Assembly (NCBI GenBank): GCA_016716705.1
Contig: JADJVF010000028.1
Location: 1 to 52,092, forward strand
DNA: 52,092 nucleotides
Origin: Holophagales bacterium
GTDB lineage: Bacteria > Acidobacteriota > Thermoanaerobaculia > UBA5066
Direction: 5' to 3'
The position numbers and the translations under genes were made by a program. Positions 7,791 through 16,929 of the stretch are shown here, one piece after another (position 1 is the first letter of the stretch; every line of letters begins with the position of its first letter). The notes under the pieces were generated by a model. The model had not been told where the DNA came from. It made no database searches and was given only the letters and a program-made list of their open reading frames with translations.

Positions 7791-8516
7791 GTGAGAGGAT
7801 TCCGTCCGCATGTCGCGGCGGAGACGACGAGCTTGAAGGAGCTGCCGGTGGCCCTCCTCGCGGGCTTTGCCGTAGGCCTGTTCGGTGCGATTCCACCCGG
7901 CCCCGTCAACTTCAACGTCATCCGGAAGGCTTCGCAGAGCCAGACGCGCGAGGCGCTCCGCGTCGCGCTCGGTGCGGCGCTCGTCGACACCGTGATCTGC
8001 GGCTTCGTGGCCATGGGATTCGGCTGGGTGCTGGAGAAGGTCGTCAACAACCCCTGGACGCGGCTGGGCCTGGCCCTCTTCCTCCTCGCGGGAGGGCTGA
8101 AGATCCTCATCTTCGACAGGAAGAGGGACGCCGAACGGGACGGCGCCAGCGCCGGCCTCACCGCCCCGCCGAAGGAGGTCTCCGGGTTCCGGTTTCCGTT
8201 CCTCGTCGGCGTCCTTCAGGGAGCGGCGAACCCGGCGCTCTTCGTGAACTGGACGCTCATCATCTCCTTCCTGGTCGGGCATCGGATTCTCCCGACCGGT
8301 CTCCTCGCGGCCGGAGTCTTCGCCGTCGGCGTCGGCGTCGGCGTCTTCGCCTGGTTCGTCATCCTGACCGAGCTCGTGGAGAGGCTGAAGAGCCATCCGG
8401 CCGGCGAGTGGATCAAGCAATCCACGTTCGCCGCAGGGGTCCTTCTCCTGGCCTTCGGCCTCTACTTCAGCTGGCGGACGGTCTCCGAGTTCGTCTCCGG
8501 CGACTGGATTCCGTAG
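7791..8516 (+). CDS. LysE/RhtB-type transporter
   Basis: 241 residues from GTG 7791, or 227 from TTG 7833, the latter about eight bases after GGAGA. The N-terminal helix contains LLAGFAVGLFGAIPPGPVN, the hallmark PPGP motif of the LysE exporter family. Five or six hydrophobic helices follow, with a charged cytoplasmic loop (DRKRDAERDG) after helix 3. LysE-type proteins export amino acids or other small cationic solutes. The protein is somewhat longer than the usual 200-210 residues because of that loop. It converges with the acetyltransferase gene, 21 bp apart. Confidence 0.78.
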   Translation: MRGFRPHVAAETTSLKELPVALLAGFAVGLFGAIPPGPVNFNVIRKASQSQTREALRVALGAALVDTVICGFVAMGFGWVLEKVVNNPWTRLGLALFLLAGGLKILIFDRKRDAERDGASAGLTAPPKEVSGFRFPFLVGVLQGAANPALFVNWTLIISFLVGHRILPTGLLAAGVFAVGVGVGVFAWFVILTELVERLKSHPAGEWIKQSTFAAGVLLLAFGLYFSWRTVSEFVSGDWIP

Positions 8517-8537
8517 GCGAGGGCCGGGCGCGGTCCC

Positions 8538-10988
8538 TTACTTCACCGGGTTCTCGCGCCGCGACAGGGCGATCCTCACCGCCGCCTCGAGGACGACGCC
8601 GCAGCTCCCGGGAGCGTGCTCCACCCTGTGGATCTCCGCCTGCATGGCCCAGAGCCACGGGAGCTCCTCGATGAGCTGGGACATCCGGCCGAGGAGCTCG
8701 TCGACCCCGCACTCCAGCGGGAGGCCGGCCGTCTCGACGATCTCCCTCACGTCGTGGTCGGTCAGCGGCGTGATCCTGACGACCGGCGGGAGCCCCGGCC
8801 GGGAGAGGCGGATGAGGGGGCCGAAGCTCGGGTCGGACACGACCTCCACGAGGGCGTGGTCCGCCGCGGCCGACGCGTCGGTCTCCTTCACGACTCCCGT
8901 CGATATGCCGAAGAGCTTCAGGAGGGATTCCGCCTTCTCCCCTTCCAGCCAGACGACGTCCTCGGTCGAGTCCGCCAGGAGGGCCGTCACCTCCTGGCGT
9001 GCGGCGCCGGCGTCGACGTCGTCGTACCAGACGAAGTGTCCGCCCGGACGCTGCCGGTGGCCGGCGTACTGGACGGCGCGCGAGAGGGCGAGGGCGGCGG
9101 ACTCGGGGAAGCGGTAGGAAGGGAAGGCGTGGCGCGACGCGGTGCCGACGGGGTCCGCCGCCCCCTCGCCGTGCAGGCGGACGATCCCCGCCTGGCCCAT
9201 GAGGCAGAGGAGGACGGGCTTGGCGACGCCGGTCTTCCGCTCGGCGCGCAGGACGCCGCGGCGAATGCCGCGCCCGACGACCTTCGGGTCGCAGCCGCCG
9301 ATGCAGGCGAAGATGACGACGAGAGCGTCGACGCCGTCGTGGACGACCGCCGACTCCACTGCCCTCTCGTACTCCTCGACGGTGGCGAGGGCTCCGAGGT
9401 CGACGGCCCCCGTCCCCTCGACCGAGAGGCCGTTGGCGTCGCAGGCGTCGGCGCAGATGGTCAGGACGCCCCCCGAGTTGCTGATGATGGCGACCCGGTT
9501 GCCGCGCGGGAGCGGCTGGCTGGCGAGGAGGAGCGAGACGTCGAACATCTCCTCGAGCGTCTCGGCCCGGATGACCCCCGCCTGCCGGAAGAGGACGTCG
9601 ACGTTCGTGTCGCTCATCGCGGCCGCCCCGATGTGGGCGCGCGCGGCGGCGCGGCCGGCCCGGCTCCGGGCGCTCTTCACGCAGAGGATCGGCTTCTTGT
9701 ACGACAGGCGCCGCGCGACGCGGGCGAAGCGGCGCGGGTTGCCGAACGTCTCGAGGTAGAGGAGGGCGACGTCGGTCGAGACGTCCTCCTCCCAGTACTG
9801 GAGGAGGTCGTTGCCCGAGACGTCGGCGCGGTTCCCCGCCGAGACGAACGTCGAGAAGCCGAGGCCGCGCTCGGCGGCGTAGTTGAGGATGACGAGGCCG
9901 AGCGCGGCCGAATGCGAGAAGAAGCCGATCCTCCCCTGAGGAACGAGCTCCGGGGCCAGGCTCGCGTTCAGCCCGATCTCGGGGTGCGTGTTCATCACGC
10001 CGAGGCAGTTCGGGCCGACGAGCCGGGCGCCGTGTGAGCGGACGAGGGTCACCAGCTCGCGCTGGCGCGCCGCCCCGTCGGGCCCCGTCTCGCCGAAGCC
10101 CGAGGTGACCACGAGGAGCGCTTTCGTCCCGGCGCGGAGGGCCTCCTCCGCCACCTCCAGGACCTTCGCCGCCGGGACGGCGACGACCGCAAGGTCGGCC
10201 CGCTCGGGGAGATCCTTCACGGACGGGTAGGCCCGGACGCTCTGAACGGAGGCCGTCTGGTTGTTCACGGGGTAGACCGTCCCGGTGAAGCCCCCGCGGA
10301 GGATGGCGCGGAAGATCATGCTCCCGACGGCCGTCGGGTCCCGCGACGCGCCCACGACCGCCACCGCGCGCGGCTTCAGGAGCGGGACGAGGGAATTCGC
10401 CGCGGCGATCCGGTCGCGCAGCTCGACACGTTCCCGGAGCGACGCGAGGCCCGAGACGGGAAACTGGACGTGAATGCAGCCGCCCCCTCCCTCGGCCTGG
10501 CAGACCTCGAACCCCGAGTTGCGGAAGACGTCGATCATCGCCTGGTTCTCGTAGAGGACCTCGGCCTCGAACCCGACGAAGCCGTACCCCGCCGCGATCC
10601 CCGCGAGCCTCTCGAGAAGGAGGGTGCTGATCCCCCGCCCCTGGAACTCGTCGTGGACGAGGAAGGCCACCTCGGCCTTGCCGCCGACGCCGAGCGAGGT
10701 GTAGGTGCCGATGGCCATGACGCGCGCGTCGGGCTCCTGCCCCACGATGGCCAGGAGGCTCAGGCGGTCGTGCGGCTCCCCCGCGCACATGAACTCGACC
10801 GTGCTGCGCGCCACGTACGCGATGGCGCCCATGAAGCGCGTGTGGAGGCTCTCGCGCGAGACGCCCCGCATCAGCGCTTCCACGGCGGGGACGTCCCCGG
10901 GCGTGGCGACGCGAAGGAGGACGCTCTCGCCGTCGCGCAGAATGGCGTACTCGCTGAAGGTCTTCCCGTCGGGAATGATCCGGAACAT
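8538..10988 (-). CDS. Pat-like GNAT acetyltransferase fused to a degenerate NDP-forming acyl-CoA synthetase
   Basis: 816 residues. An N-terminal GNAT domain (about 20-180) includes AEVAFLVHDEFQGRGISTLL, the acetyl-CoA loop, and GFEAEVLYENQAMIDVF. Then come a CoA-binding domain (about 205-330, AVAVVGASRDPTAVGSM, LVGPNCLGVMN) and a succinyl-CoA-ligase-like domain with the usual His retained (ARAHIGAAAMSD). The C-terminal ATP-grasp part is shortened: it passes from ESLLKLFGISTG almost directly to VVSDPSFGPLIRL. The segment that normally binds ATP (GYPVxxK...SPDIxHK) is missing. PatZ-type proteins acetylate a lysine of acetyl-CoA synthetase and switch it off; the synthetase part senses metabolites. 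Encoded last in the acs operon, 37 bp after acuC. GNAT-first order is as in actinobacterial Pat. Confidence 0.85.
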   Translation of the reverse strand: MFRIIPDGKTFSEYAILRDGESVLLRVATPGDVPAVEALMRGVSRESLHTRFMGAIAYVARSTVEFMCAGEPHDRLSLLAIVGQEPDARVMAIGTYTSLGVGGKAEVAFLVHDEFQGRGISTLLLERLAGIAAGYGFVGFEAEVLYENQAMIDVFRNSGFEVCQAEGGGGCIHVQFPVSGLASLRERVELRDRIAAANSLVPLLKPRAVAVVGASRDPTAVGSMIFRAILRGGFTGTVYPVNNQTASVQSVRAYPSVKDLPERADLAVVAVPAAKVLEVAEEALRAGTKALLVVTSGFGETGPDGAARQRELVTLVRSHGARLVGPNCLGVMNTHPEIGLNASLAPELVPQGRIGFFSHSAALGLVILNYAAERGLGFSTFVSAGNRADVSGNDLLQYWEEDVSTDVALLYLETFGNPRRFARVARRLSYKKPILCVKSARSRAGRAAARAHIGAAAMSDTNVDVLFRQAGVIRAETLEEMFDVSLLLASQPLPRGNRVAIISNSGGVLTICADACDANGLSVEGTGAVDLGALATVEEYERAVESAVVHDGVDALVVIFACIGGCDPKVVGRGIRRGVLRAERKTGVAKPVLLCLMGQAGIVRLHGEGAADPVGTASRHAFPSYRFPESAALALSRAVQYAGHRQRPGGHFVWYDDVDAGAARQEVTALLADSTEDVVWLEGEKAESLLKLFGISTGVVKETDASAAADHALVEVVSDPSFGPLIRLSRPGLPPVVRITPLTDHDVREIVETAGLPLECGVDELLGRMSQLIEELPWLWAMQAEIHRVEHAPGSCGVVLEAAVRIALSRRENPVK

Positions 10989-11025
10989 TCAGCGAAGAAT
11001 TATAGGTGGCGGCTTCGGGACGGGC

Positions 11026-12159
11026 TCAGAGCCAGTAGGGGCGCGCGCCCTCGAGGAGACGATGCGCCACCTGGAGGTTCCGATGGCGGATCTCCGCGCG
11101 ATTCGGGATGTCGACGCGGAGAGGCGAGGGGTCGTGGAACTCCAGAGGAGGCTGGGGGCCGAGGACGTGGCTCCACCGCCGGACCCACTCCGGCGGCAGG
11201 TCCTCCGGCACCGGCAGGCCGTTCACGACGAGGTAGAGGAGCGCCCAGACCCGCGGCGTGGCGCGGAGCGAGTAGCCCCCGCCGAGCGTGAAGAGGACGC
11301 GACCCGCGGTGAACGTCTCCGCCCACCCGAGGATGCGGCTGAAGATCCGCTCGTAGTCGCGCGTTCCGAGCATCAGGTCTGCAAGCTGGTCGTCGTAGTG
11401 CGCGTCGGCCCCCGCCTGGACGACGAGGACGGCCGGCCCGAAGTGCCGGAGCGCGGCGGGGACGACCTCCTCGAGGACCTCGAGGTAGCTCTCCCCCTCG
11501 GTGTGCGGCTCCAGGGGGACGTTCAGCTTCAGCCCGCGGCCGACTCCCGAGCCGAGCTCGTGGACCTCCCCCGTGCCGGGGAAGAGGTACTTCCCCGACT
11601 CGTGGAGGCTGATCGTCATCACCCGCCTGTCCTCGTAGAGGATCTGCTGGACGCCGTCCCCGTGGTGGACGTCGATGTCGAGGTAGGCGACCCAGAGGCC
11701 GCGCCGGGTCAGCGAGCGGATCGCGATTGCCAGGTCGTTGTAGACGCAGAAGCCCGACGCGAAGTTCCGCCGTGCGTGGTGCAGCCCGCCCCCCAGCTGG
11801 AGGACCCGCTTCTCGGTCCCCTCGAGGATCTGGCGAGCGCCGAGCAGCGTCCCGCCCACGTGCCATCGGGCCGCTTCGTCCATCCCCGGGAAGGCCGGGG
11901 TGTCGGGTGTGTCGAGGCCGTAGCTCTGGGCGTTGGTGACGCTCCGGCCCGCGCTCAACGCCTCCACGTGGTCGACGTAGTACTCGTCGTGGACCGAGAG
12001 GAGGTCCTCGCGACGGGCGGCCTCGGGGGCGATCGCGTCGACGCGGTGCCCGAGCGCCTCCAGGAGCTCCAGTGCCATCCGGACCCTGAGGGGGCTGAAG
12101 GGATGGTCCTCGCCAAAAGAGTAGTTCGCGTATTCGGGACGGTAGATCAGCGAGGACAT
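11026..12159 (-). CDS. acuC: AcuC-like class I histone-deacetylase family protein
   Basis: 377 residues from ATG 12159, overlapping the upstream acuB-like gene by 13 bp. HDAC-fold motifs are in order: HPFSPLRV near the start, GGGLHHARRNFASGFCVYND, YLDIDVHHGDGVQ (zinc ligands and active-site histidines), GADAHYDD and the catalytic-tyrosine strand LFTLGGGYSL. In Bacillus, AcuC removes the acetyl group from acetyl-CoA synthetase and reactivates it. Here the synthetase, an acetyltransferase and this deacetylase share one operon, which supports the same reaction. It is NAD-independent, unlike the sirtuin alternative, of which none is visible here. Confidence 0.92.
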   Translation of the reverse strand: MSSLIYRPEYANYSFGEDHPFSPLRVRMALELLEALGHRVDAIAPEAARREDLLSVHDEYYVDHVEALSAGRSVTNAQSYGLDTPDTPAFPGMDEAARWHVGGTLLGARQILEGTEKRVLQLGGGLHHARRNFASGFCVYNDLAIAIRSLTRRGLWVAYLDIDVHHGDGVQQILYEDRRVMTISLHESGKYLFPGTGEVHELGSGVGRGLKLNVPLEPHTEGESYLEVLEEVVPAALRHFGPAVLVVQAGADAHYDDQLADLMLGTRDYERIFSRILGWAETFTAGRVLFTLGGGYSLRATPRVWALLYLVVNGLPVPEDLPPEWVRRWSHVLGPQPPLEFHDPSPLRVDIPNRAEIRHRNLQVAHRLLEGARPYWL

Positions 12160-12776
12160 GGCTTGTCGGGTGGCCAGACGACCTCGAACCCCGCCTCGCG
12201 GAGATCCCGGGCCAGCAGGCGCGTCTCGATCGAGCCGACGCGGAGAACGGTGCGGACGCGCTCCGACCCCTCGGGGTGCGTGAGGATGGAGTGGATGTTG
12301 AGCTCCCTCTCGCTCATGTAGGCCGTGAGCCTCGCGAGCTCGCCCGGCCGGTCCGGGAGGCGGACCTCCAGCCGGCCGGAGGGCTTGTCGACGCCGGTCA
12401 TCCGGATGAGGGCGTCGAGGAGGTCGATCCCGGTGATGATCCCGATGACGCGCCCGTCGTCGACGACGGGGAGGCACCCGATCTTCCGTTCGCGCATGAC
12501 CCGGGCGGCGTCCTCCACGGCGTCCTCCGCGTTGGCCGTGAGCGGCTCCTTGCACATGATCGCGGAGACGGAGCTGTCCGCGGCGAACGGGACGGGAGCG
12601 AGCGCCGAGGTCGCCAGCCGCAGATCGCGGTCGGTGACGACGCCGGCGAGGCGCTCCCCGTCGAGGACCGCCAGGTGCCGGATCCCCTTCTCCCTCATCG
12701 TCCGGTAGGCGTCCTGCAGCGTCGTGGCGGGCGACACGCCCACCACGGGAGACCTCATGATGTCTCGAACGAGCAT
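12147..12776 (-). CDS. acuB: AcuB-like CBS-pair/ACT-domain protein
   Basis: 209 residues. Two CBS motifs occupy the first about 125 residues (LVRDIMRSPVVGVSPATTL, GVVTDRDLRLA, VSAIMCKEPLTANAED, GIITGIDLLDALI). A C-terminal ACT domain follows (LEVRLPDRPGELARLTAYM, then RTVLRVGSIETR). CBS pairs bind adenine nucleotides and ACT domains bind small ligands such as amino acids. The architecture is that of AcuB, of uncertain biochemical role, encoded with acuC in Bacillus. The ATG at 12776 lies 12 bp after the acs stop, so it is coexpressed with acs and may report the energy state to the acetylation switch. Confidence 0.88.
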   Translation of the reverse strand: MLVRDIMRSPVVGVSPATTLQDAYRTMREKGIRHLAVLDGERLAGVVTDRDLRLATSALAPVPFAADSSVSAIMCKEPLTANAEDAVEDAARVMRERKIGCLPVVDDGRVIGIITGIDLLDALIRMTGVDKPSGRLEVRLPDRPGELARLTAYMSERELNIHSILTHPEGSERVRTVLRVGSIETRLLARDLREAGFEVVWPPDKPCPR

Positions 12777-12788
12777 GACCCGGCCCCG

Positions 12789-14900
12789 CTATTCTTCCTT
12801 GCCGAAGAGCTTCAGGTCCTCCGGGCCTTCCTTGATCGCCACCTTCTCCTTGCCCTGCACGGCCTGGCGGATCTGCTCGACGACGTCCGGGTTGGCGAGC
12901 GTCGTGATGTCTCCGGTGTCGAGCGTGTTCGAGATGGCGGCCAGGACGCGCCGCATGATCTTGCCCGACCTCGTCTTCGGCATGTCGGAGACGATGTGCA
13001 CCGCCCGCGGCCGCGCGATCTTGCCGATCATCAGCTCGATCGTCGTGACGATCTTGTCGGTGATCTCCTTCGTTGCCGCGTAGCCCGGCTTGAGAGAGAT
13101 GTAGATCTCGGGGACGCGCCCCTTGACCTCGTCGACGACCGGGACGACCGCGGCCTCGGCGACCTCGACGACCGTGAGGCAGGCCGACTCGAGCTCCTTC
13201 GTCCCGAGCCGGTGCCCGGCGACGTTGATGACGTCGTCGACGCGGCCGAGGATCCGGAAGTAGCCGTCGGCGGCGTGCAGCGCCCCGTCCCCCGCGAAGT
13301 AGGGCCAGTCCTGCCACCGCTTGCTGCTCTTGTCCCTGCAGTACTTCGCGTAGTACTGCCTCGTGAACCGGTCGTGGTCGCCCCAGATCGTCTGCATGAT
13401 CCCGGGCCACGGGTTCCGGATGCAGAGGTTGCCGGCCCGGCCCGTGCCGGGGCTCATCTCCCTGGCGTTCTCGTCGAGGATGACCGGGTAGATGCCCGGC
13501 ATCCCGGGGCCGGCGCTGCCCGGCTTCATCAGGTCGAGCGCGGGCTTGGTCGAGCAGAGGAAGCCCCCGGTCTCCGTCTGCCACCAGGTGTCGACGATGA
13601 CCGCCTTCCCCTTGCCGACGACCTCGTAGTACCAGCGCCAGACCTCGGGCTCGATCGGCTCGCCGACGGTCGTCATGTGCTTGAACTTGTAGTTGTACTT
13701 CTGCGGCTCGTCGGCGCCGGACTTGCGGAGCATCCGGATGGCCGTCGGCGACGTGTGGAAGATGTTCACGTCGAGCCGCTCGGCGATCCGCCAGGGACGG
13801 CCGGCGTCGGGGAAGTTCGGGGTCCCCTCGAAGATCACCGCGGTGGCGCCGACGGCGAGCGGCCCGTAGACGATGTACGAGTGGCCGGTGATCCAGCCGA
13901 TGTCCGCCATGCACCAGTAGACGTCCTCGGGGTGGATGTCCTGGATGTACTTCGAGGTGCCCGCCGCGTAGGCGAGGTAGCCACCCGTCCGGTGCTGGCA
14001 GCCCTTCGGCTTGCCGGTGGTGCCGCTCGTGTACATGAGGAAGAGCGGGTGCTCCGCGTCCAGCGGGACCGGCGCGACGCGGGCCCGGCGGTAGTCCTTC
14101 AGGACCTCGTCGACGAAGAAGTCGCGCCCCGCGACCATCGGCGTGGCCGACGTGTACTTCTCGGGGTAGCGCTTCCAGACCAGGACCTTGTCGATCTTCT
14201 GGCCTTCCTTCTCCGCGGTCGCCACGGCGATCTCGGCGCTCGCCTTGTGGTCGATCATCTTGCCGCTGCGGTAGTAGCCGTCCATGTAGATGAGGACGCT
14301 GCTCCCGGAGTCGGCGGCGCGCAGGCCGCACGCCTCGCCGCTGAAGCCGCCGAAGACGACCGAGTGGATGATGCCGAGCCGGGCGCAGGCGAGCATGGTG
14401 ATCGGGAGCTCGGCGACCATCGGCATGTGGATCGTGACGCGGTCGCCGGTCTTGAGGCCGGCGAAGTCGCGCAACAGAGCCGCGAACTCGTTGACCCGCG
14501 CGTACAGCTCCTGGTAGGTGATCGCGGTCGGGTCCTCGTCCTCCGGCTCCGGGACGAAGATGAGCGCCGCCTTGTTCTTGTACTTCGCCAGGTGGCGGTC
14601 GACGCAGTTGTAGGAGGCGTTGATCTTGCCGCCGACGAACCACTTCCAGAACGGCGGCTCCTGCGTGTCGAGGACGGTGTGCCAGCGCTCGTACCAGGTG
14701 AGGAGCTCGGCGTACTCCTCGTAGCACTTCGGGAAGTTCTTCTCGGCGAACCGTTCGTCGATCTGGGGGTCGGCCATGTTCGCCTGCGTGACGAACGTGA
14801 CGGGAGGCCTGTAGTAGTCCTCCTCTTTCCAGTGGGACGCGATCTGGGCCTCGCTCGTCTCGGTGACAGCCGGTGCCTTCTTGTCGTCGCCGTCGCTCAT
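12789..14900 (-). CDS. acs: acetyl-CoA synthetase (AMP-forming)
   Basis: 703 residues, slightly above the usual about 650. It converts acetate, ATP and CoA to acetyl-CoA through acetyl-AMP. Motifs: adenylation P-loop MYTSGTTGKPKG, DTWWQTETGG, RILGRVDDVINVAGHRLGT and the C-terminal PKTRSGKIMRR, whose Lys647 is the residue acetylated in known Acs enzymes. An intact site, plus acetyltransferase and deacetylase genes downstream, supports control by reversible acetylation. ATG 14900 is preceded by GAGGAGG eight bases upstream. First gene of the operon acs-acuB-acuC-pat. It faces away from the cNMP/CBS/DUF294 gene over a 121 bp divergent region. Confidence 0.95.
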   Translation of the reverse strand: MSDGDDKKAPAVTETSEAQIASHWKEEDYYRPPVTFVTQANMADPQIDERFAEKNFPKCYEEYAELLTWYERWHTVLDTQEPPFWKWFVGGKINASYNCVDRHLAKYKNKAALIFVPEPEDEDPTAITYQELYARVNEFAALLRDFAGLKTGDRVTIHMPMVAELPITMLACARLGIIHSVVFGGFSGEACGLRAADSGSSVLIYMDGYYRSGKMIDHKASAEIAVATAEKEGQKIDKVLVWKRYPEKYTSATPMVAGRDFFVDEVLKDYRRARVAPVPLDAEHPLFLMYTSGTTGKPKGCQHRTGGYLAYAAGTSKYIQDIHPEDVYWCMADIGWITGHSYIVYGPLAVGATAVIFEGTPNFPDAGRPWRIAERLDVNIFHTSPTAIRMLRKSGADEPQKYNYKFKHMTTVGEPIEPEVWRWYYEVVGKGKAVIVDTWWQTETGGFLCSTKPALDLMKPGSAGPGMPGIYPVILDENAREMSPGTGRAGNLCIRNPWPGIMQTIWGDHDRFTRQYYAKYCRDKSSKRWQDWPYFAGDGALHAADGYFRILGRVDDVINVAGHRLGTKELESACLTVVEVAEAAVVPVVDEVKGRVPEIYISLKPGYAATKEITDKIVTTIELMIGKIARPRAVHIVSDMPKTRSGKIMRRVLAAISNTLDTGDITTLANPDVVEQIRQAVQGKEKVAIKEGPEDLKLFGKEE

Positions 14901-14935
14901 GGGCCGATCCTCCTCGCATCCGTTTGAGTTCTGCG

Positions 14936-14980
14936 GTTTGTATACGAAACGCCCCTGCCGCGTCCACCGCGGTAACGCGC
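14936..14980 (-). promoter_or_regulatory. candidate acs promoter/operator region
   Basis: In the 121 bp between acs and the divergent gene, an almost perfect palindrome GTTTGTATACGAAAC (14936-14950, one base short of symmetric) sits 36 bp before the acs ATG. On the acs strand it contains TATACA, a possible -10, with a weak TGGACG 16 bases upstream. Farther out (14972-14980) the acs strand reads GCGCGTTAC, a word that also occurs upstream of the DUF1302 gene and, with one extra T, upstream of the porin. Promoter and operator assignment is tentative. Confidence 0.35.
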
Positions 14981-15021
14981 TCTCCTCGAGATTCTCCGAC
15001 TGGAGCGCGTAGACTTCTCTC

Positions 15022-16857
15022 GTGGCGAACGACGTCGCGGCACCGAGGACCGATCCCTCGCTCGACCCCCGGTCCTTCCTCCGCGCCGTTCCTCCCTTCG
15101 ACGCCCTCTCCGCAAGGGCGTTCGACGAGGCCGCGGGGGCCCTCGAGATCGCACGCTTCCCGCTGGGGACCCGCATTCTCGCCGCCGACGGTTCGCCGAG
15201 CGACGCGCTCTACGTGATCCGCAGCGGGCTCGTCCGCCTCGAACGGAACGGCGAGGCGACCGACCTCCTCGAGGAGGGGGACTTCTTCGGCTACTCGGTC
15301 ATGACGGGTCACGTCCTGGCGGACGTCGTCGTCGAGGAGGACCTCCTCGCCTACCGGCTCCCCGAGCCCGTCTTCCGGAGCCTCCTCGGCGAGGCCCCGT
15401 TCGCACGCTTCTTCACGCAGGGTCTCGCAGCCCGGCTCCGACACCAGCCGGCCCCCGGCGCGGAGCCCGTCCTCGAGCGGGACGCCCTCGTCGCAGTCGG
15501 GTCCCTCGTCGAACGCCCCGCCGTCACCGTGCCCGCCAGCGCGACGGTTCTCGAAGCCGCGCGCGTCATGCGCGACGAGCGCGTCAGCTCCGTCCTCCTT
15601 CTCTCGGAGCCTCCCGCGATCCTGACGGATCGCGACCTTCGCAATCGGGTCCTCGCGGCGGACCTCGGACCCCGGACGCCGGCAAAGGAGGTCGCGAGCC
15701 GGCCCCTCCGAACCGTACCGCACGGAATGCCCGTCTACGGAGCCTGGCAGGTGATGCTCGAGCAAGGAATCCATCACCTCCCCGTCGAGCGCGACGGGGC
15801 CGTCGTCGGCCTCGTGACCTCGACGGACCTGCTTCGCCACCACTCCCAGGGCCCCGTCCTCGCCCTGATGAGGGTCGAGAGGATGCGGAACCGTGAGGCG
15901 CTTCCCGGCTACGCGTCGGACCTCGCGCGGATGGTCTCGACGCTCGCAAGAAGCGGCCTGCCTGTTCCCCAGATCGCCCGGTTCGTCTCCCACCTGAACG
16001 GCGCGCTCGTTCGCAGGCTCCTGGCCTGGGCCGAGGCCGACCTCGGCCCGCCGCCCTGCCCGTACGCCTTTCTCGTCTTCGGCTCCGATGGGCGTTACGA
16101 GCAGACGCTCCTGACGGATCAGGACAACGCCCTCGTCTACGCGGACGGAGCGCGGGACGCGGCGAGCTACTTCGAGAGCCTCGCCGAAAGAGTGATTGCC
16201 GACCTCGTGGCCGCCGGCTTCCCCCCGTGCCCCGGGGGCTACATGGCGACGCGCTGGCGGGCTTCGCTTTCAGAATGGAAAGCGCGTTTCGCGGGCTGGA
16301 TCGACGCACCCCGTGCCGAGGCCGTGCTCGCCGCTGCGACCTTCTTCGACCACCGCGCCGTCGGTGGCTCGCTCGACGTCTCGCCGCTCGCCAGTGTGAT
16401 CGCCCGAGCCCGCGGTAACGCGCCTTTTCTCTCCCACCTCGCCCGCGCCGCCGTCGGCTTCCGCCCTCCTATCGGGGCCTTTCGCCGGCTCAGAGCCGAC
16501 GACGGCGGTATCGACCTGAAGAAGGGGGGCCTCGCGCCCGTGCAGGGCCTGGCGCGCGTCTGGGCCCTGGACGTCGGCATCGCCGCGACGAGCACCCTCG
16601 AGCGCCTCGCGGCGGCTGCGGCCGCGGGGTTCGTCGATCGCGAGAGGGCCGAGGACCTCGCCGAGGCGTACCTCTTCCTCGCCGGGCTCCGCTTGCGGAC
16701 GCAGCTCGCCTCGCTCGCCGCTGGGATGACGCCGGGGAACCGTGTCGCCGTCGACTCTCTCTCCCCGTCCGAGCGCCGCCACCTCAAGGAGTCCTTCCTG
16801 GCCGTTCGGGATGCGCAGGACGCGGCCGTCGTCCGCTACCACGTCACGCTGGCCTGA
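15022..16857 (+). CDS. cNMP-binding/CBS-pair/DUF294 nucleotidyltransferase-like regulator
   Basis: 611 residues from GTG 15022. Domains: a cyclic-nucleotide-binding-like barrel (about 18-140, DALYVIRSGLVRLERNG), a CBS pair (about 160-285, SSVLLLSEPPAILTDRDLR, VVGLVTSTDLLRHH), then a DUF294 GlnD-like nucleotidyltransferase (FGSDGRYEQTLLTDQDNAL, about residue 353 on) and a C-terminal helical DUF294 domain. The GS...DxD pattern needed for nucleotidyl transfer is present. Proteins of this architecture are commonly encoded beside acetate/VC_2705-type symporters and are thought to regulate them. A second member of the family is encoded at 21081-23000, so both flanks of the transporter carry one. 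Substrate of the transferase is unknown. Confidence 0.88.
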   Translation: MANDVAAPRTDPSLDPRSFLRAVPPFDALSARAFDEAAGALEIARFPLGTRILAADGSPSDALYVIRSGLVRLERNGEATDLLEEGDFFGYSVMTGHVLADVVVEEDLLAYRLPEPVFRSLLGEAPFARFFTQGLAARLRHQPAPGAEPVLERDALVAVGSLVERPAVTVPASATVLEAARVMRDERVSSVLLLSEPPAILTDRDLRNRVLAADLGPRTPAKEVASRPLRTVPHGMPVYGAWQVMLEQGIHHLPVERDGAVVGLVTSTDLLRHHSQGPVLALMRVERMRNREALPGYASDLARMVSTLARSGLPVPQIARFVSHLNGALVRRLLAWAEADLGPPPCPYAFLVFGSDGRYEQTLLTDQDNALVYADGARDAASYFESLAERVIADLVAAGFPPCPGGYMATRWRASLSEWKARFAGWIDAPRAEAVLAAATFFDHRAVGGSLDVSPLASVIARARGNAPFLSHLARAAVGFRPPIGAFRRLRADDGGIDLKKGGLAPVQGLARVWALDVGIAATSTLERLAAAAAAGFVDRERAEDLAEAYLFLAGLRLRTQLASLAAGMTPGNRVAVDSLSPSERRHLKESFLAVRDAQDAAVVRYHVTLA

Positions 16858-16868
16858 GCGCGGTTGCC

Positions 16869-16925
16869 GACGGCGCGTTTACGCGTATCGTTCATCGAGA
16901 AGTCATCTCGACGAAACGCATAAAC
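16869..16925 (+). promoter_or_regulatory. nested inverted repeats upstream of the porin (candidate operator)
   Basis: An outer inverted repeat pairs GTTTACGCGT (16877-16886) with ACGCATAAAC (16916-16925), nine of ten positions matching. Centred within two bases of it, an inner perfect repeat pairs TCGAGA (16895-16900) with TCTCGA (16906-16911). The whole ends five bases before a good -35 box. The flanking words GACGGCGCGTT and ACGCATAAAC recur upstream of the DUF1302 gene (42504-42546). Position just upstream of the -35 suits an activator site. The regulator is not identified. Confidence 0.5.
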
Positions 16926-16929
16926 ATTC

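Noticed and set aside
11026..15993. A continuous open frame of about 1650 codons on the minus strand covering acuC, acuB, acs and more
   Set aside because: Only the acuC part has protein-like sequence. The rest is Arg/Gly-rich shadow of acuB and acs in another frame, a usual effect of very high GC.
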